Positions 1 to 5,461 of a DNA stretch of 7,936 bases are shown here, piece by piece. This DNA comes from Candidatus Methanolliviera sp. GoM_oil. GTDB taxonomy: Archaea; Halobacteriota; Methanoliparia; Methanoliparales; Methanoliparaceae. A model generated the notes under the pieces. The model was not told the DNA's origin, made no database searches, and saw nothing but the letters and a program-made list of their open reading frames with translations. Position 1 is the first letter of the stretch. Each line of letters begins with the position of its first letter. The DNA lies in the NCBI GenBank assembly GCA_902158735.1, contig CABGHG010000075.1, positions 1-7,936 on the forward strand, written 5' to 3'. The position numbers and the translations under genes were made by a program.

Positions 1-768
1 TCATCCTATCTTTATCTGGTCATTTCTCGTCTTTAGAAGTGAGAGAATAGACAGTGCGGCCAAATAACTGGTTTTAGGATTTTTCGGAAATTTAGAGTTC
101 TCTATATCAATCGTTATCTTTCCAAACTCTCCTCTCGCTCTGATTTGGTGTATGTTATCGCTCACATCGCTATCTGCAACTATCTCGACATCTATGTCTC
201 TTCCGGTAGCGAGGGAGAGGGACGCTGCAACATTTATATTAAACGGAAATTTCTTCACCGCTTCAGTTGCCTTTCCCTTAAACACAACTTTTTTACCTGT
301 TAAATCTTCCATTCCCAAGCTCTTTGGATTTTTTATCGTTTTGAGTGATATATCTCCGTCCATGAATCTCAGAATCTTCAGGTTATCCAACCCCAGTATT
401 GCACCAGAAGGTATGAATATATTTGAGTTATGCCCTTCTGCAGCATCTATCATCTCTTTTTTCAATTGGCAATCGAGCAACGCTCCCGAACTCATGACGA
501 TGAGATCCTTTCCACTTTTCAGTACTGCCTTACCGTATTCCTGCACCGCCTCTTGAGATGCCGCCTCCACCACCAGATCCATATCTTCTCTCAAAAATTC
601 TTCGAAGTTCTTAGCCACCGTGCATCCATCTGGTGATATATCTTTGGCTCTCGAAAGGATATCGTCGTAAATGGCTACGACCTTTACATCTACGTGCCCG
701 GCGTTTTCTACGATCATTCTGCCGATACTTCCACATCCAATTATCCCTATCTTGTACATCATCCTCAT
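1..768 (-). CDS. nadX: L-aspartate dehydrogenase (NAD biosynthesis)
   Basis: Probable NAD(P)-dependent aspartate dehydrogenase, which oxidises L-aspartate to iminoaspartate; NadA then uses iminoaspartate to make quinolinate for NAD. It replaces the oxygen-dependent oxidase NadB in many anaerobic archaea. The 255-residue length is usual for the family. The N-terminus is a Rossmann fold with IGIIGCGSIG (residues 8-17). A mid-region SSGALLDC/IPSGAILGLD (about 93-128) and the segment NIHQI (205-209) follow; His207 is the likely catalytic histidine of the family, and NPKTSYLA (232-239) is also a family hallmark. The gene is complete, with its TGA at the window edge. Three in-frame ATGs (768, 762, 759) compete; GGATGA at 770-765 lies well placed for 759, so the true start may be three codons in. 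It is divergent from purS. Sure of the family; the exact substrate is inferred. Confidence 0.88.
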   Translation of the reverse strand: MRMMYKIGIIGCGSIGRMIVENAGHVDVKVVAIYDDILSRAKDISPDGCTVAKNFEEFLREDMDLVVEAASQEAVQEYGKAVLKSGKDLIVMSSGALLDCQLKKEMIDAAEGHNSNIFIPSGAILGLDNLKILRFMDGDISLKTIKNPKSLGMEDLTGKKVVFKGKATEAVKKFPFNINVAASLSLATGRDIDVEIVADSDVSDNIHQIRARGEFGKITIDIENSKFPKNPKTSYLAALSILSLLKTRNDQIKIG

Positions 769-786
769 CCAAATATTTCTAAATAC

Positions 787-794
787 ATGTCATC
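787..794 (-). promoter_or_regulatory. GATGACAT box before nadX (candidate operator)
   Basis: On the minus strand this reads GATGACAT, between the putative nadX TATA box and the nadX start, a position where a bound protein would block transcription. The same 8-mer occurs in the gene-facing direction before purS (831-838) and thiC (7625-7618). With the purS copy it forms an exact 8-bp inverted repeat around a 36-base centre in the divergent promoter region. Operator function is inferred. Confidence 0.4.
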
Positions 795-800
795 GGACTG

Positions 801-810
801 ATTTAAATAT
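801..810 (-). promoter_or_regulatory. TATA box for nadX
   Basis: Read on the minus strand this is ATATTTAAAT, an archaeal TATA-like element centred about 38 bases before the first nadX ATG. Transcription would start about 25 bases downstream of the centre, near 780, giving a leader of roughly 12-20 bases. It is inferred from position and composition only. Confidence 0.5.
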
Positions 811-830
811 CTATGGAAAAAATCTATTCA

Positions 831-840
831 GATGACATTT
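831..840 (+). promoter_or_regulatory. GATGACATTT box before purS (candidate operator)
   Basis: GATGACATTT ends 12 bases upstream of the purS TATA box. The identical 10-mer occurs on the minus strand at 7625-7616 upstream of thiC, facing thiC in the same way, and its first eight bases recur before nadX. I saw no other copy of the 8-mer in the window. Function as a shared regulator site is inferred. Confidence 0.45.
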
Positions 841-852
841 AAGGTGCAAAAA

Positions 853-862
853 TTTATAAATA
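853..862 (+). promoter_or_regulatory. TATA box for the purS-purL operon
   Basis: TTTATAAATA is a near-ideal archaeal TATA box, preceded by an A-rich stretch (GCAAAAA) that suits a BRE. Its centre is about 24 bases before the purS ATG, so transcription should begin at or within a few bases of the start codon. purS is therefore probably read from a leaderless or nearly leaderless mRNA, in line with the lack of a convincing Shine-Dalgarno sequence. Confidence 0.75.
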
Positions 863-881
863 TGCGGAAGTAAGGGCTTTT

Positions 882-1124
882 ATGGAAGTGGAAATAAAAA
901 TAAAGCTCAAAGAGGGCATATCAGACCCGGAGGGGGAAAACACAAAGAAAGCACTGAGGCTTCTTGGGTTTGAAGATGTCTTGAACGTTCACATACTAAA
1001 GACGTTCAGGATAAAATTGGACGATTCGGATGAGGGGGATGCAGTTGAAGAGGCTAAGGAGATGTGTAAAAAACTCCTTGCAAATCCAGTTATTCATGAT
1101 TATGAGATAAGAGTGAAAAAATGA
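882..1124 (+). CDS. purS: Phosphoribosylformylglycinamidine synthase subunit PurS
   Basis: Small structural subunit of the three-part FGAM synthase (PurS-PurQ-PurL), which converts FGAR, glutamine and ATP to FGAM in purine synthesis. PurS bridges the glutaminase PurQ and the synthetase PurL. The 80-residue product has the expected length and pattern: an N-terminal beta strand (VEIKIKLKEGISDPEG, about 3-18), a helix with KKALRLLGF (22-30), a second strand around VLNVHILKTFRIKL, and a final helix-strand ending in HDYEIRVKK. The start is fixed by the nearby TATA box. The stop overlaps the purL start (ATGA, 4 bases), so the two are translationally coupled and made in step. Confidence 0.93.
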   Translation: MEVEIKIKLKEGISDPEGENTKKALRLLGFEDVLNVHILKTFRIKLDDSDEGDAVEEAKEMCKKLLANPVIHDYEIRVKK

Positions 1125-3394
1125 GCACTCTTCCTTTGGTCAGTGAAGTCGATCTCATCGGCTCAGATGACGACTATTTGAAGAAGATCAGCGAAGATAT
1201 GGGTCTTGGGCTAAGCGTGGGCGAGTTAAAGATCATAGAAGATTATTTCAAAAAGAGGGGAAGGAATCCAACCGATATAGAGATTCAATCTCTCGCTCAG
1301 GCGTGGTCGGAACACTGCTGTTATAAGAGTTCTAAAACACTTCTCAAAAGATACATCCTGATAGATGTACCGCAGAACATTCTCATGGGAGAAGATGCGG
1401 GAATATTGGAATTTAACGATGAATATGCGTACGCGGTGGCATTTGAGAGTCACAATCACCCATCCAATATAGAACCCTATGGTGGAGCCGCAACAGGGAT
1501 TGGTGGTATAGTGAGGGATGTCGTCTGTATGGGTGCCACGCCGGTGGCTTTGATCGACCCGCTCTTTTTTGGCCCGTTGAAAGGGATAAAATCAAAATTT
1601 TTATTGAATGGCGTCGTATCTGGAATAAGCGACTACGGAAACAGGATTGGGGTTCCGACAGTCTCAGGAATGGTATATTTTGATGAGGATTATACCAGCA
1701 ATTGCCTCGTGAATGTTGGATGCGTTGGAATTGTCAAAAAAAGCGAGATCATAAGGAGCAGGGCAAAGGAAGGCGATCTTTTCATTCTGGTGGGTGGTAG
1801 AACGGGGAGGGACGGCATACATGGCGTCACCTTTGCATCCGCAGAACTATCAGAGAAGTCCGAAGAGGATAGAGGGGCAGTTCAGCTCGGCGATCCAATA
1901 ACTAAAGAGCCGCTCATTCATGCCTGTCTGGAGGCAAATGAAAGGGGATTGCTTGACGGGATGAAAGATCTGGGTGGCGGAGGATTGTCCTGTGTGATCG
2001 GCGAGATGGCTCTCGCAGGAGGTTGTGGGGCAGAGATTGAATTGGAGAATGTCCCGCTCAAGGAAGAGGGGTTGAAACCCTGGGAGATACTTGTATCTGA
2101 ATCTCAGGAAAGGATGATGCTCTCCGTTGATCCGAAGAACCTAAGAGAGGTCTTTTGTATATTTGAAGGCTGGGATCTTCTCGCAACCGTCATTGGAAGA
2201 GCAACGAAGGAGAGGTTTCTTAAAATCAAATATAATAATGAAGAGATCTATGAGATCAATCTGAATTTCTTGGTAGATGGTGTCAGATACAATAGAATAT
2301 ATGAGATAAAGAATAAAGAGGAGAAGATAGAACGTTTCAACGAGCCTCACGACTACGAAGAGATATTCTTATCGATCCTCTCGAGTCCAAATATCGCGAG
2401 TAAGGAATCAATAATCCGGAGATATGACCATGAGGTCGGGGGGCGCACCGTTCTAAAGCCGCTTCAAGGGGAGATAGGGTTCTCTTCCCATGGAGACGCA
2501 TCGGTCATAAAACCGCTCGAAGATTCTTATAAGGGGTTAGCGATAACCTCAGATGTAAATCCGTCTTTCATGAAGATAAATCCATATAAAGGATCTCTCT
2601 CAGCGGTGGATGAAGTCTGCAGGAATCTGGTCTCTGTTGGATCGCTGCCCCATTCTCTCGCGGATTGTCTGAACTTTGGAAATCCTGAGAAGCCTTTGAT
2701 GATGGGGAATTTTTACGAGTCTGTCAGGGCACTCGGCGAGATTGCACGGGAACTTGGGTTACCCTACTCTTCGGGAAACGTCAGTTTTTACAACGAGACA
2801 CCAGAAGGAAGCATCCCGCCAACGCCGGTAATTCTTGGTGTGGGGATCATTGAGGATATAAGAAAATCTATTACTTCTGATATCAAGGGAAGAAATCCAA
2901 TTTATTTGATTGGAGAGACGCGTGAGGAGTTAGGAGGATCAGAATATTCAAAGATCATAAGTGTGAGTGGAGTAGTTCCGGATGTCAATATCAAAGTACT
3001 AAAGCGATCCATCGAGGCGATCCTAAAAGAGATGGCAAGAGGGAATATAGCCTCATGCCACGATATTTCAGAGGGTGGTATTGCAGTCTCTCTTGCAGAG
3101 ATGTGTCTGGGAGGGAACATCGGGGTTGAGGGTGATCTGTCAGGGATGGGAAAGATGAGGAGCGACATAAAATTGTTCTCAGAATCAAATACGAGATGGA
3201 TCGTTGAAGTGAATGAAAAGAGAGAGGAAGAATTTGTTGAAGATTTGAACGATCGGAGGTTGGGATGCATATATCTTGGGAAAGCTGGAGGTGATAGGAT
3301 ACGGATAAGCGACAAGACGAAGGGTCTTATAGATATCCCTATAGCTAAGATAAGAGATGTCTGGGGCAGAGGGCTCGAAAAATTCCTGAGATGA
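1121..3394 (+). CDS. purL: Phosphoribosylformylglycinamidine synthase subunit PurL (small type)
   Basis: Synthetase subunit of FGAM synthase (EC 6.3.5.3), cytoplasmic. The 757 residues match the small PurL, which lacks a fused glutaminase and needs PurS and PurQ. Visible landmarks are AWSEHCCYK (61-69, with the conserved His65 of the active-site region), ESHNHPSNIEPYGGAATG (109-126, nucleotide/metal site), GGRTGRDGIHG (about 225-235), KDLGGGGLSC (282-291) and SESQERMM (about 325-332). A second half carries the matching AIRS-like repeat: LSAVDEVCRN, GNVSFYNE and SCHDISEGGIAVSLAE. All family hallmarks seem intact and the frame is open throughout. It overlaps purS by 4 bases at its start, and a small ORF overlaps its stop by 4 bases. 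PurQ, the ammonia-supplying partner, is not in the window. Confidence 0.97.
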   Translation: MSTLPLVSEVDLIGSDDDYLKKISEDMGLGLSVGELKIIEDYFKKRGRNPTDIEIQSLAQAWSEHCCYKSSKTLLKRYILIDVPQNILMGEDAGILEFNDEYAYAVAFESHNHPSNIEPYGGAATGIGGIVRDVVCMGATPVALIDPLFFGPLKGIKSKFLLNGVVSGISDYGNRIGVPTVSGMVYFDEDYTSNCLVNVGCVGIVKKSEIIRSRAKEGDLFILVGGRTGRDGIHGVTFASAELSEKSEEDRGAVQLGDPITKEPLIHACLEANERGLLDGMKDLGGGGLSCVIGEMALAGGCGAEIELENVPLKEEGLKPWEILVSESQERMMLSVDPKNLREVFCIFEGWDLLATVIGRATKERFLKIKYNNEEIYEINLNFLVDGVRYNRIYEIKNKEEKIERFNEPHDYEEIFLSILSSPNIASKESIIRRYDHEVGGRTVLKPLQGEIGFSSHGDASVIKPLEDSYKGLAITSDVNPSFMKINPYKGSLSAVDEVCRNLVSVGSLPHSLADCLNFGNPEKPLMMGNFYESVRALGEIARELGLPYSSGNVSFYNETPEGSIPPTPVILGVGIIEDIRKSITSDIKGRNPIYLIGETREELGGSEYSKIISVSGVVPDVNIKVLKRSIEAILKEMARGNIASCHDISEGGIAVSLAEMCLGGNIGVEGDLSGMGKMRSDIKLFSESNTRWIVEVNEKREEEFVEDLNDRRLGCIYLGKAGGDRIRISDKTKGLIDIPIAKIRDVWGRGLEKFLR

Positions 3395-3534
3395 AAAATT
3401 TGTTAAGAGATGCCAAGGCGAAGATGCCCAGCGTGACGGGAAATAAGTGCTCTTTCGCGAGAGTAAATCAGGAAGAATTTGAAAGATACAGATTCAAGAG
3501 CCTCGAAGAATTAATATTTACGTTAGGGAGATGA
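3391..3534 (+). CDS. Small hypothetical protein, 47 aa, overlapping the purL stop
   Basis: A 47-codon frame starts with an ATG that overlaps the purL TGA (ATGA), the same coupling used between purS and purL, and ends 6 bases before the next gene. The product is basic and polar, starting MKNLLRDAKAKMPSV and ending FKSLEELIFTLGR. It has one cysteine, no membrane segment and no motif I recognise. Its last codons contain the Shine-Dalgarno sequence of the next gene. The tight packing argues for translation, at least as a coupling ORF that passes ribosomes from purL to the membrane protein. Against it are the short length and lack of a recognisable family, so it may be only a spacer. Confidence 0.4.
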   Translation: MKNLLRDAKAKMPSVTGNKCSFARVNQEEFERYRFKSLEELIFTLGR

Positions 3535-3540
3535 TGCAAT

Positions 3541-4110
3541 ATGCTTCGATATAATGGGCGCCTAAAATCTTCTTTACTGGCGGGAATTCTCTTTGGAGTT
3601 TTCATGGTAATAACTAACTTGCTCATTCTGAAGATGCCGGCTCCGATGATTAGCGGATTAATGGCAGGCATGTTTTTTGGAGTATTTATGTATTTCATAT
3701 TTCCTATTATCCTCTATAAATATCCTATTATCCACGATAGACAGGCTGAAGCCGAATTGGGGAAGAACGAAGAATTACTTGTCAAAATTCCCGCAAATCT
3801 CCTCCGTGGCATCAAAGGCGTGGGCGGTCTCGGTCTATCCTATCTAACAGCCGGTCTATTATATCTAACAGATTCGAGGCTCTTTTTTAAACCCCATTCT
3901 GTGAAGAAGAAAGAATTAGAAATTCCCCTAAACAATATCATGGATGTTGGCAAAAGGAGAACGATGAGAATCATACCAAATGGAATCTTCGTTCGCACGA
4001 GATTAGGGGATGAGTATAGATTTATCGTTTGGAGAAGAGATGAACCGATTCAACTCCTTTTGGGGCATCCTCCCTCGGCGATAATTGGAAATTACAGGGC
4101 AAGATCTTAG
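3541..4110 (+). CDS. Two-helix membrane protein with C-terminal PH/GRAM-like domain
   Basis: This 189-residue protein has two hydrophobic helices near its N-terminus (about 11-31 and 36-59), then a soluble domain from about residue 70. The soluble part has a PH/GRAM-like beta pattern: EELLVKIPAN, the strand GLLYLTDSRLFFKPH (about 105-119), EIPLNNIMDVGKRR, IIPNGIFVRTRLGDEYRFIVWRR, and a closing helix around EPIQLLLG. Such domains usually sit at the cytoplasmic face of the membrane and bind lipid or protein; its ligand cannot be read from sequence. The two helices share a near-repeat, AGILFGVFM (14-22) and AGMFFGVFM (42-50), 7 of 9 identical. The start is supported by GGGAGATGAT five bases upstream. 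It probably ends the purSL transcript, although a link to purine synthesis is not evident. Confidence 0.65.
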   Translation: MLRYNGRLKSSLLAGILFGVFMVITNLLILKMPAPMISGLMAGMFFGVFMYFIFPIILYKYPIIHDRQAEAELGKNEELLVKIPANLLRGIKGVGGLGLSYLTAGLLYLTDSRLFFKPHSVKKKELEIPLNNIMDVGKRRTMRIIPNGIFVRTRLGDEYRFIVWRRDEPIQLLLGHPPSAIIGNYRARS

Positions 4111-4155
4111 AAAATTGCACCGAAAATCCTACCTTAGGTCACAGGAAGTGAAGTG

Positions 4156-4200
4156 CTCAAAAATCGAAGATTTTTGGGGGACGGAAATCTTTGATTTCCG
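4156..4200 (+). repeat. Tandem pair of intergenic hairpins
   Basis: Two perfect or near-perfect hairpins stand three bases apart. The first (4156-4178) pairs CTCAAAAATC with GATTTTTGGG around a GAA loop, 10 pairs including one that is U:G only if read from the plus strand. The second (4182-4200) pairs CGGAAATC with GATTTCCG around TTT, 8 pairs. Both share the core AAATC-3 nt-GATTT, so the second may be a diverged copy of the first. They could end or stabilise the upstream transcript or be a dispersed genomic repeat. No clear U-tract follows, so a simple terminator is not proven. Confidence 0.6.
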
Positions 4201-4211
4201 ATTACTTCTAT

Positions 4212-4229
4212 AGGTGTAGAACTACCACC
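4212..4229 (+). repeat. GGTGT...ACnACC hairpin, copy 1
   Basis: AGGTGTAGAACTACCACC folds as a short hairpin with one bulged C, a few bases downstream of the tandem hairpins. It resembles 7666-7683 (13 of 18 positions) and 7827-7844 (13 of 18), all in the same direction and all intergenic. The meaning is unknown. Confidence 0.35.
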
Positions 4230-4258
4230 TTATGTTCCCTCATACGTTCTGGAACTAT

Positions 4259-4477
4259 ATGAGAATTAAGATAAAAGTCATTGCAAATGCGCGTAAAGAT
4301 GAGGTGATCGAGGGGGATCCCTTGCTTGTGAGGACGAAAGAGCCGCCGATTAAAGGTAAGGCAAATAAGGCTGTAGTGAAGTTATTATCTAAATACTTTA
4401 ACACAAAGGTGAGAATCGTCTCAGGCGCAAAACGTAAGGAGAAGTGGATAGAGGTGGAAGAGAGAAATCCGCGTTAA
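4259..4477 (+). CDS. DUF167 / YggU-family small protein
   Basis: A 72-residue protein of the DUF167 (UPF0235, YggU) family, whose biochemical role is unknown. The hallmark segments are all present: an N-terminal strand IKIKVIANARKDEV, LLVRTKEPPIKGKANKAVVKLLSKYF (the conserved PP..GKAN..v motif) and VRIVSGAKRKEKWIEVE (the conserved SG...R.K motif). I start it at the second ATG (4259) because the family begins at the MRIKIKV strand and GGA lies five bases upstream. An earlier in-frame ATG at 4232 would add nine residues that look unlike the family. The gene follows a hairpin-rich gap with no clear TATA box, and its stop is 9 bases from that of the convergent gene. Confidence 0.85.
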   Translation: MRIKIKVIANARKDEVIEGDPLLVRTKEPPIKGKANKAVVKLLSKYFNTKVRIVSGAKRKEKWIEVEERNPR

Positions 4478-4486
4478 TTTGTTGGA

Positions 4487-5374
4487 TCACCAGTTCATGA
4501 ACGGCTCCTTCCCACCCCATGGAAGCACGTGCCACCAGTCAAACTCGGATAGAGAGAAGCCTTTTTCTATCGCATCCGCCGGCGTATCAAACAGATCGTC
4601 CGGAGCGTAATATATATCGTCTGTAATCTCCCTCTCTGCGTCACTGCCCTCATTAATTGTTAGCTTATTCTTCTTTGCAAACTCCCAATATGATAGAACT
4701 GGATAACTGCGTGATTCACCATAGATCCATCTGTAATCGTAAGTTTGCGATGGATCCTTCTCTATATCGCTGATTGACGTTGTCCGCCAGCTACTCGTAT
4801 TATTACCGATCTTATCTATATATCTCTTGTACCTCTCGACCTTATAGGAGAATGCTCTGTATTTCCCATTCGGGCGTTCAATTATCCCAGGAGAACTATA
4901 ATTTTTCCCTTTTGCCAATAATGTGGGTTCAATCGCTACCTTATCTCCATCATCGAGCTTTACCATTACCCAAGAATGGTTCAGATCGTCCGAATGTGCA
5001 ATGTATGAATGAAAGCCCATCCCCTCCAGATACCACTCGAGATATGCAGACATCTCGCCACAATCAAAATAATCTTCTTTATATTCCGGGAGCGCACCTG
5101 TATTCATGAGAACCGTGTAGAGAGAGTTGATATCATGCTTCTCTGGGTGATATTTACCCTCCTTATCTGCCACTTCATAGTAATCTTTTGGGAGATGTCT
5201 CTCTCCAGGCGGGATAACTTCTTGAACGGTTTCTTGAACAGCCTCTTCCTCTTTGGGGGCAGTCTCCTCCTGAACGGGACGCGCACTCAAATAATGATAC
5301 GCTGATGTAGTCGCCACCACCAGAATAATTAGAAGAAGACATATTTGCAAGACGCGACCCATCTTCTTGTCCAT
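4487..5374 (-). CDS. Membrane-anchored transglutaminase-like (papain-fold) protein
   Basis: A 295-residue protein with one N-terminal hydrophobic segment (about 8-28, signal anchor), a charged low-complexity linker rich in Glu, Gln, Val and Pro (about 30-56), and a domain that is probably exposed outside the cell. The core looks like a transglutaminase-like cysteine-protease fold: DYFDCGEMSAYLEWYL with the nucleophile Cys105, then LNHSWVMVKL with His133 and VAIEPTLL with Glu149 as the third residue. The rest, rich in Tyr and Trp (ending WWHVLPWGGKEPFMNW), I do not recognise. The activity could be protease, amidase or cross-linker. The start is set by a strong AGGAGG (5387-5382) seven bases before this ATG; a TTG seven codons upstream would leave that site inside the gene. 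It lies downstream of arfC on the same strand but has its own promoter-like sequence. Confidence 0.72.
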   Translation of the reverse strand: MDKKMGRVLQICLLLIILVVATTSAYHYLSARPVQEETAPKEEEAVQETVQEVIPPGERHLPKDYYEVADKEGKYHPEKHDINSLYTVLMNTGALPEYKEDYFDCGEMSAYLEWYLEGMGFHSYIAHSDDLNHSWVMVKLDDGDKVAIEPTLLAKGKNYSSPGIIERPNGKYRAFSYKVERYKRYIDKIGNNTSSWRTTSISDIEKDPSQTYDYRWIYGESRSYPVLSYWEFAKKNKLTINEGSDAEREITDDIYYAPDDLFDTPADAIEKGFSLSEFDWWHVLPWGGKEPFMNW

Positions 5375-5381
5375 TTGGCAT

Positions 5382-5387
5382 CCTCCT
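5382..5387 (-). promoter_or_regulatory. Shine-Dalgarno site fixing the transglutaminase-like start
   Basis: AGGAGG on the minus strand, followed by a 7-base spacer and then ATG at 5374. It is the clearest ribosome-binding site in the window and selects this start over the upstream TTG at 5395. Confidence 0.8.
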
Positions 5388-5403
5388 ACACACAATAAAC
5401 AGG

Positions 5404-5418
5404 TTATAATAAATAAAA
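5404..5418 (-). promoter_or_regulatory. AT-rich promoter element before the transglutaminase-like gene
   Basis: On the minus strand the 66-base gap after arfC contains TTTTATTTATTATAA, a TATA-like tract 30-44 bases before the start codon. A transcript from it would have a leader of about 15 bases carrying the AGGAGG. Independent transcription from arfC is therefore likely but not proven. Confidence 0.45.
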
Positions 5419-5461
5419 GTATCGATTAAAATTCAAAATAGGTAATCTTCCTCTCTTCACA

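Noticed and set aside
152..556. Long plus-strand frame opposite nadX
   Set aside because: It lies fully antisense to a clear aspartate dehydrogenase and its translation has no protein-like features.
2902..3315. 137-codon minus-strand frame inside purL
   Set aside because: Antisense to conserved PurL sequence, with no ribosome site and Ser/Pro-rich content typical of shadow frames.
4232..4258. Upstream ATG for the DUF167 protein
   Set aside because: The added residues (MFPHTFWNY) look unlike the family, and the ATG at 4259 begins exactly at the conserved first strand.
5375..5395. TTG start seven codons upstream for the transglutaminase-like protein
   Set aside because: It would bury the strong AGGAGG site inside the gene; the ATG at 5374 has that site at ideal spacing.
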